Source: Sphingobacterium siyangense (GTDB taxonomy: Bacteria; Bacteroidota; Bacteroidia; Sphingobacteriales; Sphingobacteriaceae). From it: a DNA stretch of 64,000 nucleotides. The stretch covers positions 310,001-374,000 of the forward strand of contig NZ_VLKR01000001.1 of NCBI RefSeq assembly GCF_007830445.1, in the 5' to 3' direction. Below the pieces are notes generated by a model. It worked only from the letters and a program-made list of their open reading frames with translations, searched no databases and was not told the origin of the DNA. The position numbers were made by a program, and so were the translations under genes. Below are positions 36,380 through 45,413 of this stretch, piece by piece; positions within the stretch are counted from its first letter, which is position 1; every line of letters begins with the position of its first letter.

Positions 36380-37813
36380 TTAGAAATTATATTTCATTTC
36401 CCAACCTTCTCTGTAATTACGTTTTACATATTGATTGACGTTGTCAAAATTGGTGACACGCATGTTATCGTTATCCCACAACAATTTTAAGTTACGTCCA
36501 GGGTATTTACCATCAATACGTAAATCAGCCCCTCTGATCGCCAGGTTAGCCATTAATAAAGCTTCTGTCAACGGACCTGCTATTTCAAAAGGTGAGCTCA
36601 CTTCTTTCTTGCCGTATCCAGCTTGACAAGCTTCAACCCATTGTGCATAGTGTCCGCCTTCTTGTCCTTGAACACGGGCATATTTCTGTGCCACTTGCTC
36701 TTTTCTCGAAGTAGGTAACAAGCGTGCATTTTGGCCGTAGGTATCAGCAAGGATTTTACCTTTTGTACCGACAAGTAAGATACCATTACCACCGTCACCA
36801 AAAATTTCGTTTGGACCTAATTCATCTGGACGGGCAGGCTGAATACCACCATCCATCCAATGTAACGTAACAGGACCATTTGTACGCGGCGTTTTAGGGA
36901 AAGTTAATGTCGCATGGCTCGATGGAGGGCAACTTTCAGGGAAATATCCCCGTTTGAACTCATCCACATACACCGATCCAACAGTTGCCTGTACATCTTG
37001 TACATAAGTCAATCCTAAAGTACTGAAAGGAACTTCCAACAAGTGGCAGCCCATATCGCCCAATGCGCCAGTACCATAATCCCACCAGCCACGCCAGTTG
37101 AAAGGCACCAATTTGTCAACATACTCTTTATGCGGCGCTGTACCTAACCAAAGGTCCCAATCCAATTCTTTTGGAATTTCAGCTTTACCTGTAGGCCATG
37201 CAATACCTGAAGGCCATACCGGACGATCTGTCCAACAATATACCGTATGTACATCACCGATCAGACCTGCTTCGTACCATTCACGTACAAAACGCGGTCC
37301 ATCATTTGATGCACCTTGATTTCCCATTTGGGTAACAACCTTATATTTCTTAGCTGCATGCGTCAATGCTCTCGCTTCCCATACATCGTGAGTCAACGGT
37401 TTTTGAACGTACACGTGTTTACCCAATTGCATAGCTGCAAGCGCTTGAATCGCATGTTGATGATCTGGAGTTGATACAGAAACGGCTTCTATACGTTTGT
37501 GCTCCTTATCCAACATCTCACGGTAGTCTTTGTAATATTTTGCTTTCGGGTAACGTTTCAACGCACCAGCTGCACGACGGTCGTCCACATCACACAAGAA
37601 AGCTAGATCTGCTTTTCCTGAATCATGGAATGCGTTGATGTCACTAAAACCTTTACCCCCTACACCAATACCTGCTACTTGTAATTTGTCACTTGGAGCT
37701 GTAAAGCCATTTCCGCCCAATACATGGCGAGGGACGATCATAAAAGCCGCAGCAGCTGTTGCCGCGCTCTTTATAAAACCTCTTCTACTCGTCTTATTTG
37801 AGTTATTTTCCAT
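36380..37813 (-). CDS. Tat-exported Gfo/Idh/MocA family oxidoreductase
   Basis: This is a NAD(P)-dependent sugar oxidoreductase of 477 residues with an N-terminal Tat signal (KTSRRGFIKSAATAAAAF), so it acts in the periplasm. The Rossmann fold begins VAGIGVGGKGFSD, and the cofactor-side Lys lies in YVQKPLTHD, a variation of the usual EKP. Substrate-domain features include the long insertion YGTGALGDMGC. Members act on the C3 or C2 hydroxyl of sugars; tightly bound NAD(H) is expected in exported members. An ATG nine bases upstream is also possible; 37813 fits the Tat signal better. It follows the GMC gene by 19 bases. Its substrate is not read from sequence. Confidence 0.9.
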   Translation of the reverse strand: MENNSNKTSRRGFIKSAATAAAAFMIVPRHVLGGNGFTAPSDKLQVAGIGVGGKGFSDINAFHDSGKADLAFLCDVDDRRAAGALKRYPKAKYYKDYREMLDKEHKRIEAVSVSTPDHQHAIQALAAMQLGKHVYVQKPLTHDVWEARALTHAAKKYKVVTQMGNQGASNDGPRFVREWYEAGLIGDVHTVYCWTDRPVWPSGIAWPTGKAEIPKELDWDLWLGTAPHKEYVDKLVPFNWRGWWDYGTGALGDMGCHLLEVPFSTLGLTYVQDVQATVGSVYVDEFKRGYFPESCPPSSHATLTFPKTPRTNGPVTLHWMDGGIQPARPDELGPNEIFGDGGNGILLVGTKGKILADTYGQNARLLPTSRKEQVAQKYARVQGQEGGHYAQWVEACQAGYGKKEVSSPFEIAGPLTEALLMANLAIRGADLRIDGKYPGRNLKLLWDNDNMRVTNFDNVNQYVKRNYREGWEMKYNF

Positions 37814-37832
37814 TGTTATCAATCTTTAGCTA

Positions 37833-39518
37833 TTAGATGTTACCTTTTTTCAATTCGCTCACTGCGAAATCAACCGCACGAGCAGTAAGCGCCATATACG
37901 TTAATGAAGGGTTGACACAACCTGCAGAAGTCATACAAGCACCGTCCGTTACAAAAACATTCAATGCATCCCAAACTTGGTTGTTACCATTTAATACCGA
38001 AGTTTTCGGATCACGTCCCATACGGGCAGTTCCCATTTCGTGGATACCTTGGCCCAGACCATATACATTATCGTACGTATACGTATCTTTTACGCCAATG
38101 CTTTCCAACATTTCCTTCATTTCATTTTGCATGTCACCACGCATCTTCAATTCATTATCCTTGATCTCAGCGTCAAAAGACAATACAGGTAAACCCCATT
38201 TATCTTTTTTGGACTTGTCAAGTGTAATTTTATTTTCGTGATATGGCAAGGTTTCCCCAAATGCGGTGAAGCCAACCGTCCAGTCGCCTGGCTCACAGAT
38301 TGCATCTTTCCAAGCGCCACCTACTTCCATCTCGGCAACAGCACCAGACCAACGTCCACGACCCGCAGCACCTTGGTAGCCAAATCCGCGTACATAGTCG
38401 CGTTTTTTGGTATCACCTTCGACGTTCACGAATCGTGGTACATATAAACCTGTTGGTCTACGGCCATATACATAGCTATCCAAATAGCCATCTATTTTAC
38501 CACCAGCACCACAACGGAAATGGTGATCCATCAAATTGTGGCCCAATTCACCGCTGCTACTACCAAGTCCGCCTTCCCAAACATCTGTAGCCGAGTTCAT
38601 CAATACCCAAGTCGAGTTCAATGCAGATGCACAAACAAAAATCACTTTAGCAAAAAATTCATAAGTTTGGTTTGTTTCAGCATCTACAATCTCAACGCCT
38701 TTTGCCTTTTTCGTGTTTTTATCGTAGATAATTTTTGTTACGATGGAAAAAGGACGTAATGTCAAGTTATTTGTCTTTTTTGCCGCAGGAAGAGTCGCCG
38801 ATTGTGTACTGAAATAAGCACCAAAGTTACAGCCCAACCAACATTGATTTTGATATTGACAATTTACACGGTCATGATGCGGAACGGTAATGTTTGCTGT
38901 TCTACCCATGATGAAATGACGTTGACCACCATATTGTTTTTTCAAACGCTCAGCCAGGTCTTTTTCAACAATGTTCATCGCCATTGCAGGCATGTAATCT
39001 CCATCTGGCAAAGACGGTACACCGTCTCTATTTCCAGAGATACCCGCAAATTTTTCAGCATAACTATACCAAGGAGCAATTTCATTATAACGAATCGGCC
39101 AATCCACACCGTGGCCATCTTTTAAGTTAGCTTCAAAATCCAAATCGCCCAAACGATAAGATTGTCTTCCCCACATTAAAGAACGTCCACCAACATGATA
39201 CCCACGGTACCAGTCAAAACGTTTTACCTCTGTATATGGACTCTCTTTTTCATTTACCCAAAAATCCAGGTTCTTCTCATTCAAAGGATAATCTCTACGC
39301 AAAACCGGATAATCTTCGATCATTTGTTGCGTACGACCACCAGCATGAGGCCATTCCCATGGATTTTTATTTGGCGCAGTATAATCCTTGATGTGTTCAA
39401 TGTTACGACCACGCTCCAGCATAATTGTTTTCAGCCCTTTCTCTGTCAATTCTTTCGCAGCCCATCCACCACTTATCCCCGAACCGATTACAATTGCGTC
39501 ATAAGTATTTGTTGCCAT
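37833..39518 (-). CDS. GMC family oxidoreductase, large subunit
   Basis: This is a 561-residue FAD-dependent sugar oxidoreductase. The FAD-binding GxGxxG is IVIGSGISGGWAAKEL at residues 9-24; GGRSLMWGRQSYRL near residue 105 is the second GMC signature; the C-terminal domain contains HEMGTARMG and NPSLTYMALTARAVDFA with the catalytic His and Asn. It lacks a signal sequence, so export would depend on piggy-backing on the Tat-signal subunit two genes downstream, as in gluconate 2-dehydrogenase and glucoside 3-dehydrogenase. The family supports oxidation of a sugar or glycoside; the position oxidised is inferred from the operon context. Confidence 0.92.
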   Translation of the reverse strand: MATNTYDAIVIGSGISGGWAAKELTEKGLKTIMLERGRNIEHIKDYTAPNKNPWEWPHAGGRTQQMIEDYPVLRRDYPLNEKNLDFWVNEKESPYTEVKRFDWYRGYHVGGRSLMWGRQSYRLGDLDFEANLKDGHGVDWPIRYNEIAPWYSYAEKFAGISGNRDGVPSLPDGDYMPAMAMNIVEKDLAERLKKQYGGQRHFIMGRTANITVPHHDRVNCQYQNQCWLGCNFGAYFSTQSATLPAAKKTNNLTLRPFSIVTKIIYDKNTKKAKGVEIVDAETNQTYEFFAKVIFVCASALNSTWVLMNSATDVWEGGLGSSSGELGHNLMDHHFRCGAGGKIDGYLDSYVYGRRPTGLYVPRFVNVEGDTKKRDYVRGFGYQGAAGRGRWSGAVAEMEVGGAWKDAICEPGDWTVGFTAFGETLPYHENKITLDKSKKDKWGLPVLSFDAEIKDNELKMRGDMQNEMKEMLESIGVKDTYTYDNVYGLGQGIHEMGTARMGRDPKTSVLNGNNQVWDALNVFVTDGACMTSAGCVNPSLTYMALTARAVDFAVSELKKGNI

Positions 39519-39560
39519 CTCTCTTCTAATTATTTGTTTTTAAATAGTTATTTTTTCTGT

Positions 39561-40802
39561 TTAGTGTGCAGCATTTGTACTGTCGATCTTTTCGTCCTTG
39601 AAAAAAGCTAAAAAGATAAAAAATACAACAGCTGCGATTATTGCAGGTACAACCCAAGTATGATTCCAAAATCCCGCTAGGTCTGTTGTCTTCATTTCTT
39701 TGTATTTGTCTCCTACGTAACCAGCTACCCAAAAACCGATCAACTGTCCAACGCCATAGGTTGCCAAAGTGATCAAGCCCTGTGCTGCTGATTTGTATTT
39801 AACGCCAGCTTTGCTATCTGTATAAATCTGTCCCGAAACAAAGAAAAAGTCGTAACAGATACCGTGCAATGCAATACCGATCAACAACATGAACGATAGT
39901 TCGCCCGCATTGCCATAAGCAAATAACAGATAACGGATTACCCAAGCCAACATACCGACTAAAATTGTTTTCTTAAAGCCAAATCTTGTAAAGAAAATTG
40001 GTAAGGCCAATAAGAACAATACCTCAGAGCCCTGACCGATTGTCATTTTACCAGTAGCATTTTCTAGCCCTATCTCGGAAAGAAAAGGGTTTGCATTCGA
40101 ATAATAAAATGCCAGAGGAATACAGATCAATACCGAAGAAATGAAAAAAATAAAGAAGTTCTTGTCTTTTAACAATTTAATCGCATCCAGACCAATGATT
40201 GATGCAAAGGATGGTTTTTCGGTTTCATCCAATTTAACCGGCGGCGTTTTAGGCAGTGCAAAAGAAAATACACCCAATACTAAAGAAGCAACACCCGATA
40301 ATAGGAAAGTATTTTTTAATGCTCCTTCTGATGCTTTTGCATCCCAAAAATAACTGATAACTAAACCAGCTACTATCCAACCAATAGTTCCCCAAATACG
40401 TATACCTGAGAACTGTTTTTCTGGATTCGTCAATTGGCGAAAAGAAACTGAACTAGTCAAAGCTAATGTTGGCATGTAAAGTATCATATAGGCCAAAACA
40501 TACGGATAAAATGTCGACATGTCTGCAGCACCATACATCTGATACATCAATACCGCACCGACCAAGTGTAAAACACCCAAAATACGCTCCGCATTGAAAT
40601 AGCGATCTGCAATCATTCCGACAATAAAGGGAGCAATAATAGCACCCAATGATTGTGTAGAAAATACATTAGCCTTTTCAAATTCTGTTGCATTCAAATT
40701 CTTGCTCAAAAAAGTACCTAATGTGACAAACCATCCCCCCCAAATAAAAAATTCGAGGAACATCATGAAGGATAGTTTAAATTTTATTGTTGATGAAATC
40801 AT
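39561..40802 (-). CDS. NupG-like MFS transporter (nucleoside:H+ symporter family)
   Basis: This 413-residue protein has 12 hydrophobic helices. MMFLEFFIWGGWFVTLGTFL opens the protein and is typical of the nucleoside:H+ symporter family (NupG/XapB), as is IWGTIGWIVAGLVI in the middle. Such transporters sit in sugar-oxidation clusters of Bacteroidota and probably import an oxidised or simple sugar there, rather than a nucleoside. It lies between the TIM-barrel gene (92 bases) and the GMC gene (42 bases). The substrate is inferred only. Confidence 0.85.
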   Translation of the reverse strand: MISSTIKFKLSFMMFLEFFIWGGWFVTLGTFLSKNLNATEFEKANVFSTQSLGAIIAPFIVGMIADRYFNAERILGVLHLVGAVLMYQMYGAADMSTFYPYVLAYMILYMPTLALTSSVSFRQLTNPEKQFSGIRIWGTIGWIVAGLVISYFWDAKASEGALKNTFLLSGVASLVLGVFSFALPKTPPVKLDETEKPSFASIIGLDAIKLLKDKNFFIFFISSVLICIPLAFYYSNANPFLSEIGLENATGKMTIGQGSEVLFLLALPIFFTRFGFKKTILVGMLAWVIRYLLFAYGNAGELSFMLLIGIALHGICYDFFFVSGQIYTDSKAGVKYKSAAQGLITLATYGVGQLIGFWVAGYVGDKYKEMKTTDLAGFWNHTWVVPAIIAAVVFFIFLAFFKDEKIDSTNAAH

Positions 40803-40894
40803 AAAAAAAATGGTGTTTTACAATACTACTAATTGGTTTTACCTGCTCAATTTAAGAAATTAAATCTAATTGTCAATAGTACACTATTAAAATA

Positions 40895-41818
40895 TTACAA
40901 AAAGCTATCGACCTCCCGATAAGCCGCCACCAAGCGATCCTCACCCTCTTTACCAGGTTTGGAAATACCATGTTCCATCCCCATGACACCCTTATATCCT
41001 TTACTATGAATGTGTTTGAATACGTTTTTATAATTGATCTCTCCTGTAGTCGGTTCTTTACGGCCTGGATTATCGCCAATCTGAATATAAGCAATTTCAT
41101 CCCAGCAACGATTCATATTTGCAATTAAATCTCCTTCGGTACGCTGCATATGATAAATATCATATAAAATTTTACAGGATGGACTGTTCACGGCCTTACA
41201 TAAAGCATACGTCTCATGTGTTTGCTGCAAAAATAAATCTGGTGTATCACTTAAGGTTTCCAACACCATCACCAAACCATGTGGTTCAAAGATCTCAGCA
41301 CCCTTACGCATCGCAGTAAGTATGTTGCTGAACTGATTACCCCAAGGTAGTTTTCTTTCATAAAAGCCCGGTACCACAGTCAGCCATTTTGCATTGCAAC
41401 GCTTGGCAGCTTCGACAGACTTCTTGCATGTTTCGACAAACTTATCTAAATACTCTTGTTTACCCGTCGCTAAAGAAGGCATCCAGTTTTGTCCGCCATC
41501 CACAACAAATACACCCATTGTCATGCCTAACTTAGCCAATAAATCACCGATCTTCTTCTGCTCATCCAATGTTCTGCCCAAATAGCCATTATCTTCTATT
41601 CCACGAAATCCCAAATCATACATATACCGAATTTCATCCAGGAAATTGTCACCTGCATGATTTTTGAACATCCCCTGATGCGGGGCATAATTTAAGTTAA
41701 ATGTCTTTCCTTTATCCATCGTATTTGCTGTATTTTGAGTGGTTGACGCAAAAGTCTGTCCAGCTAGTCCTGCCCCGGCGGCCAAAAGACTACCTTTAAT
41801 AAAATCCGATCTCTTCAT
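40895..41818 (-). CDS. Exported hydroxypyruvate-isomerase-like TIM-barrel protein
   Basis: This is a 307-residue AP-endonuclease-2-fold (xylose-isomerase-like) protein. The N-terminus MKRSDFIKGSLLAAGAGLAG is a Tat-like export signal with Lys-Arg instead of two Arg. The metal-binding core is seen as VLETLSDTP, LYDIYHMQRTEGDL and QIGDNPGRKEPTTGEINY, followed by GVMGMEHG, which closely matches Hyi/YgbM hydroxypyruvate isomerases. In the E. coli Ycj pathway a protein of this fold epimerises 3-keto sugars. Here it is clustered with Gfo/Idh and GMC enzymes, suggesting a 3-keto-sugar isomerase or epimerase in the periplasm. Confidence 0.85.
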   Translation of the reverse strand: MKRSDFIKGSLLAAGAGLAGQTFASTTQNTANTMDKGKTFNLNYAPHQGMFKNHAGDNFLDEIRYMYDLGFRGIEDNGYLGRTLDEQKKIGDLLAKLGMTMGVFVVDGGQNWMPSLATGKQEYLDKFVETCKKSVEAAKRCNAKWLTVVPGFYERKLPWGNQFSNILTAMRKGAEIFEPHGLVMVLETLSDTPDLFLQQTHETYALCKAVNSPSCKILYDIYHMQRTEGDLIANMNRCWDEIAYIQIGDNPGRKEPTTGEINYKNVFKHIHSKGYKGVMGMEHGISKPGKEGEDRLVAAYREVDSFL

Positions 41819-41833
41819 TTTATTTATAATTGA

Positions 41834-42856
41834 TTAATTTTTAAATAATTTACCAAATCCATCCGAATAAATCGCTTCGATGGACTGATTTTTATTTTTA
41901 AAAATGACAAAAACCTCCACACCCTTCAATTTTTTGGCCTTTGTCTTAACTTGTTCGGGTTCCATGCCCATAAAATAATTATCCAGTGCATCTGCTTCCA
42001 TAGCAGTCTTCGCATAGACGCTGACACTCAATATATCGGTCATGTATGGAAAACCCGAAACAGGGTCGATATGATGACCCAATTTTTTCCCTTTATACTT
42101 AATAAACTTTTCGAAACTGCCTGCCGTTGTCAGCGCCCCTTCTTTGAGCTGCGCAACAGCGGTCATCAATTCCTCCCCGCCCGCATCATCGGGCTGAACA
42201 ATACCAATAGAAAAGCCCTGCCCACTTGGCGGAGTCCCTAAAGCCCTGATTTCACCACCGACCTCTACCATATAATTGGCAATCCCCTTTCGCCCAAGAT
42301 AGTCGGCCAAAACATCTACCGTATAGCCCTGGGCAATACCATTTACATCTATTTTAATCCCTTTCTTCTTTTTGATCAGCCGATTGCCGCTAACCTTCAG
42401 ATAGTGCATTCCCACTAGTTCCTTCGCTTTTAGCACCGTCGCCGAATCTGGGGCGACCGGACTCTTATTAGCACCAAAGCCCCATAGGTTGACTAGCGGG
42501 GCAATAGTAATATCGAATTGACCTTTCGATAATTTATGATATTTAAAGGAAGCTTTTATCACCTTGGCCATATGGCTATCCATCACAATAGACATTACCG
42601 TATCTGTATTGAACTTGGATATTCTCGAGTCCTTCCGATAAATTGACATCGAAAAATCAATCGCCGTTAAAATACTGTCAACTTCCGACCGTCTAACAAG
42701 ACTGTCGGAAGCGAAGTAAGTGATATGGAATTGAGTCCCCTGCGCGGGTCCTTCCAGCCGAATTTTATGGAGTTTCGTTGATGGTATTTGCGCCTGTACA
42801 TCAATGCAACAAATCGTGACAAAAAATAGAAGACACAAATTCCACCTTAATCCCAT
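41834..42856 (-). CDS. apbE: FAD:protein FMN transferase (ApbE family)
   Basis: This 340-residue protein has a signal peptide (LLFFVTICCIDVQAQ) and an ApbE domain: GPAQGTQFHITYF, DFSMSIYRKDSRISKFN, LVNLWGFGA, KIDVNGIAQGYTVDVLADYL and the C-terminal MEADALDNYFMGM, whose Ala-Asp-Ala motif binds metal. ApbE covalently attaches FMN to a Thr or Ser of exported flavoproteins. It lies 15 bases upstream of the TIM-barrel gene and 12 after a Gfo/Idh gene, inside the oxidation operon. No obvious Dxx(S/T)GA(T/S) acceptor motif was found in the operon's proteins, so its target is unknown. Confidence 0.92.
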   Translation of the reverse strand: MGLRWNLCLLFFVTICCIDVQAQIPSTKLHKIRLEGPAQGTQFHITYFASDSLVRRSEVDSILTAIDFSMSIYRKDSRISKFNTDTVMSIVMDSHMAKVIKASFKYHKLSKGQFDITIAPLVNLWGFGANKSPVAPDSATVLKAKELVGMHYLKVSGNRLIKKKKGIKIDVNGIAQGYTVDVLADYLGRKGIANYMVEVGGEIRALGTPPSGQGFSIGIVQPDDAGGEELMTAVAQLKEGALTTAGSFEKFIKYKGKKLGHHIDPVSGFPYMTDILSVSVYAKTAMEADALDNYFMGMEPEQVKTKAKKLKGVEVFVIFKNKNQSIEAIYSDGFGKLFKN

Positions 42857-42868
42857 CGGCCCAAAAAC

Positions 42869-44182
42869 TTAAATATATAGGTTTGTGTTTTGACCAGGCA
42901 TCGCTACAGGGTAAAAACCTTCTGCATCCGGAAGTAACTTTGGTTTAGCATCCCAAGCAAGTACATCCGGCCCCAGTTTGATAGTAGATTTCAAGGCTTC
43001 ATCCCATTTGATCACCTTACCTGTATAACAAGCGATACGCCCGATAATACCTGTCAACGTACTATAAGCACCATATTCTGCATTATCAAATTTATATTCG
43101 CCTTTCGAAATTGCTGTAAAAAGTTCCTTATGTTCTTGTTGATAAGGATTTGGATTGCCCTTGGCATCATGGCGATAGATTTCTTTTCCTTTCCAGTCGT
43201 ACAATACAGCCTGTCCACCTGCAGAAAGATAAGCACGTCCTTTTGTTGCCTGGAATTGCTCGTCTACACGGTTATGTATACCCTCAAAGTGTCTACACTG
43301 ACTATAAACAACACTGTTATCAGCATAGGTTAATTCTAATGCAAAATTATCATAGATTTCACCATACTCTTTGCCTGTACGGTGTGCTCTGCTCCCTGTA
43401 CCTTGGATCGATACGGGATAAGCGCCTTTTACCCAATTGGCGATATCAATATTGTGCACGTGCTGCTCAACGATATGATCGCCACACAACCAGTTAAAAT
43501 AATACCAGTTACGCATTTGGTACTCCATTTCAGTTTGCTCTGGCTTGCGCGGACGCACCCATACGCCACCTGAGTTCCAGTAGACTTGTCCAGAGGTAAC
43601 ATCACCGATAGCACCTTCGTGAATACGTTTGATAGCCTCACGGTAATTCGTTTGATAACGGCGTTGCAAACCAACCACAACATTCAATTTTTTACGTTTA
43701 GCTTCTGCAGCCACACGTAAGACCTGTTGTACACCAGGTATATCAACCGCTACCGGTTTCTCCATGAAAACATGTTTACCTTGACGGATCGCTTCCTCAA
43801 AATGCATTGGTCTAAATCCTGGAGGAGTTGCCAAAATAACAACATCGGCCAATTGAATTGCATCTTTATACGCATCGAACCCTACAAATTTATGGTTGTC
43901 ACTTACATCGATCTTATCTTGCCATTTTTCTTTCAGCGTTTTATAAGTACTTTCTAAATTATCTTTAAAAGCATCTGCAAGTGCCACCACTTTAATGTTC
44001 ATTCCCGAACTTAACGCATCAAATGTAGCTCCAGTTCCGCGGCCCCCACAGCCCACTAAGGCAACTTTGATAACATCTGAACCAGCAGCATATGCACCTG
44101 ATAAAGGCATTGAGCTCAACACAGCGCCCCCAGCAACTACAGCAGAAGTTTTAATAAAATCTCTTCTTTCTAGATTTTCCAT
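42869..44182 (-). CDS. Second Tat-exported Gfo/Idh/MocA family oxidoreductase
   Basis: This 437-residue protein has a Tat signal (RRDFIKTSAVVAGGAVLSS). The Rossmann loop is VALVGCGGRGTGATFD, and the cofactor Lys lies in the canonical HVFMEKPVAVDIPG. The substrate domain includes WYYFNWLCGDHIVEQHVHNIDIANW, with the His-Asp pair typical of the family. It is distinct from the Gfo/Idh protein at 36380-37813 in length and sequence. Two such enzymes with a GMC dehydrogenase suggest at least two different oxidation or reduction steps, or substrates. Gaps to neighbours are 26 and 12 bases. Confidence 0.9.
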   Translation of the reverse strand: MENLERRDFIKTSAVVAGGAVLSSMPLSGAYAAGSDVIKVALVGCGGRGTGATFDALSSGMNIKVVALADAFKDNLESTYKTLKEKWQDKIDVSDNHKFVGFDAYKDAIQLADVVILATPPGFRPMHFEEAIRQGKHVFMEKPVAVDIPGVQQVLRVAAEAKRKKLNVVVGLQRRYQTNYREAIKRIHEGAIGDVTSGQVYWNSGGVWVRPRKPEQTEMEYQMRNWYYFNWLCGDHIVEQHVHNIDIANWVKGAYPVSIQGTGSRAHRTGKEYGEIYDNFALELTYADNSVVYSQCRHFEGIHNRVDEQFQATKGRAYLSAGGQAVLYDWKGKEIYRHDAKGNPNPYQQEHKELFTAISKGEYKFDNAEYGAYSTLTGIIGRIACYTGKVIKWDEALKSTIKLGPDVLAWDAKPKLLPDAEGFYPVAMPGQNTNLYI

Positions 44183-44208
44183 AACAGTTTTATATTGATT
44201 ATTTTATA

Positions 44209-45177
44209 TTAAAAGTCTTTGATTGGCTGTTTGTCGTAATAAGCCATAATTTCTTCGTGACTGGGTGGATTAAGGGGTCTTACCAGTCTCATACCCACAA
44301 ATGGGGCTTCCGGAAACCACCAGTTACTTTTTGGAATTTGTGGATCCAACTGTTTCCACACGGGATCTGAAGCACCACGCGCTGCAGAGCGCATGTCCTC
44401 GGCCCCACTGTCAAAAGCACCACCTCGTACAACATGTGGATACAGGGTTGTCGGAACAACTACGGGGTTGGTCAATACCTTTCCTTTGCCTTCATTGTAA
44501 CTATCGGCCTTATATTGGTCATAAGTCCACTCAGCAACATTGCCATAAATATCATAAAGGCCCCAAGGGTTCGGTTTCTTCTGTCCTACAATATGTGTTT
44601 TCTGTTCACCGTTATCTTTAAACCAGGCATAATCTGCTAATGGCGTTGCTTGATCACCGAAAAAATAAGTTGTCTTTGAACCAGCTCGAGCTGCATATTC
44701 CCACTCAGCCTCTGTTGGTAAACGATAAAACACACCCGTACGGACATACAACCACTTACAGAATTGGATGGCATTGTAATGGGTCATCGCCAAGGCCGGG
44801 TGTCCTTCTTTTCCAAAACCAAAAGTCATATCCAAATAGGGTTTGGTAGGTCGCGTAACGGCATCAATCTCTTTGGATACTTTACCGTCCTTACTCTTTG
44901 CGATCTCATAATCTTTATACAGAAACGGTTCAAAGAGATCCCAGGTTACTTCATACTGCCCCATCCAAAATGGGTCCAACTTCACCTCATGTGCAGGTTT
45001 TTCATCTTCTTTCCCGCCGCTTGTAGTTCCCATTTTAAAACTACCACCAGGGATTGCTAGCATTTTGAACGTCAGATTGGTTCCTTCAATGGGTTGCTCA
45101 TACGGTTCGAACGTCTTCTGAGCCATAGCGTGCACGCCAGCAAATAACAAAACAGGAATAAAGATTCTTTTTAACAT
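44209..45177 (-). CDS. Exported FGE-sulfatase (SUMF1) domain protein lacking the catalytic Cys pair
   Basis: This 322-residue protein has a signal peptide (LLFAGVHAMAQ). The domain is of the formylglycine-generating-enzyme fold: PGGSFKMGTTSGG, YEVTWDLFEPF, RLPTEAEWEYAARAG, NPWGLYDIYGNVAEWTYDQ and HVVRGGAFDSG are typical. The copper-binding Cys pair near the C-terminus of true FGE (in the region after RSAARG) is absent; only one Cys (QFCKWL) is present. So it is not expected to make formylglycine. It is the first gene of the oxidation operon; 26 bases precede the Gfo/Idh gene. The family also includes iron enzymes and binding proteins, so the role is open. Confidence 0.85.
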   Translation of the reverse strand: MLKRIFIPVLLFAGVHAMAQKTFEPYEQPIEGTNLTFKMLAIPGGSFKMGTTSGGKEDEKPAHEVKLDPFWMGQYEVTWDLFEPFLYKDYEIAKSKDGKVSKEIDAVTRPTKPYLDMTFGFGKEGHPALAMTHYNAIQFCKWLYVRTGVFYRLPTEAEWEYAARAGSKTTYFFGDQATPLADYAWFKDNGEQKTHIVGQKKPNPWGLYDIYGNVAEWTYDQYKADSYNEGKGKVLTNPVVVPTTLYPHVVRGGAFDSGAEDMRSAARGASDPVWKQLDPQIPKSNWWFPEAPFVGMRLVRPLNPPSHEEIMAYYDKQPIKDF

Positions 45178-45215
45178 ATTTAGGTTTGTAATTAGAGACT
45201 AAAATATAAAATAAG

Positions 45216-45230
45216 GTGTATACTTTACAC
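45216..45230 (-). promoter_or_regulatory. Inverted repeat upstream of the sugar-oxidation operon
   Basis: GTGTA, five bases, TACAC lies 38 bases before the start codon of the first operon gene. The following TTTGACAC partly repeats it. It could be an operator; no regulator gene is adjacent and no TAnnTTTG box was seen here. Confidence 0.3.
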
Positions 45231-45354
45231 TTTGACACTATAACTTTTTTATTACAGTTTAATTCTTAACATAATAGTCCATTCGTAATAACGATTTAGC
45301 AAGATACTGATTAGGATCCTCGGGGAACTTAATTAGCCTGAAAATCAAGATCAA

Positions 45355-45386
45355 TAAAAAAGGTTTTCCATTTTCATGGAAAACCT
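45355..45386 (-). terminator. Intrinsic terminator after the lipoprotein pair
   Basis: On the minus strand AGGTTTTCC pairs with GGAAAACCT, followed by TTTTTT, 27 bases past the lipoprotein stop at 45414. Confidence 0.9.
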
Positions 45387-45413
45387 CGATATCTTATCAC
45401 AGCATGCCTGTGT

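Noticed and set aside
39195..39611. 138-codon open frame antisense to the GMC oxidoreductase gene
   Set aside because: It is a mirror of a highly conserved gene and has a Cys/Phe-rich composition with no family pattern.
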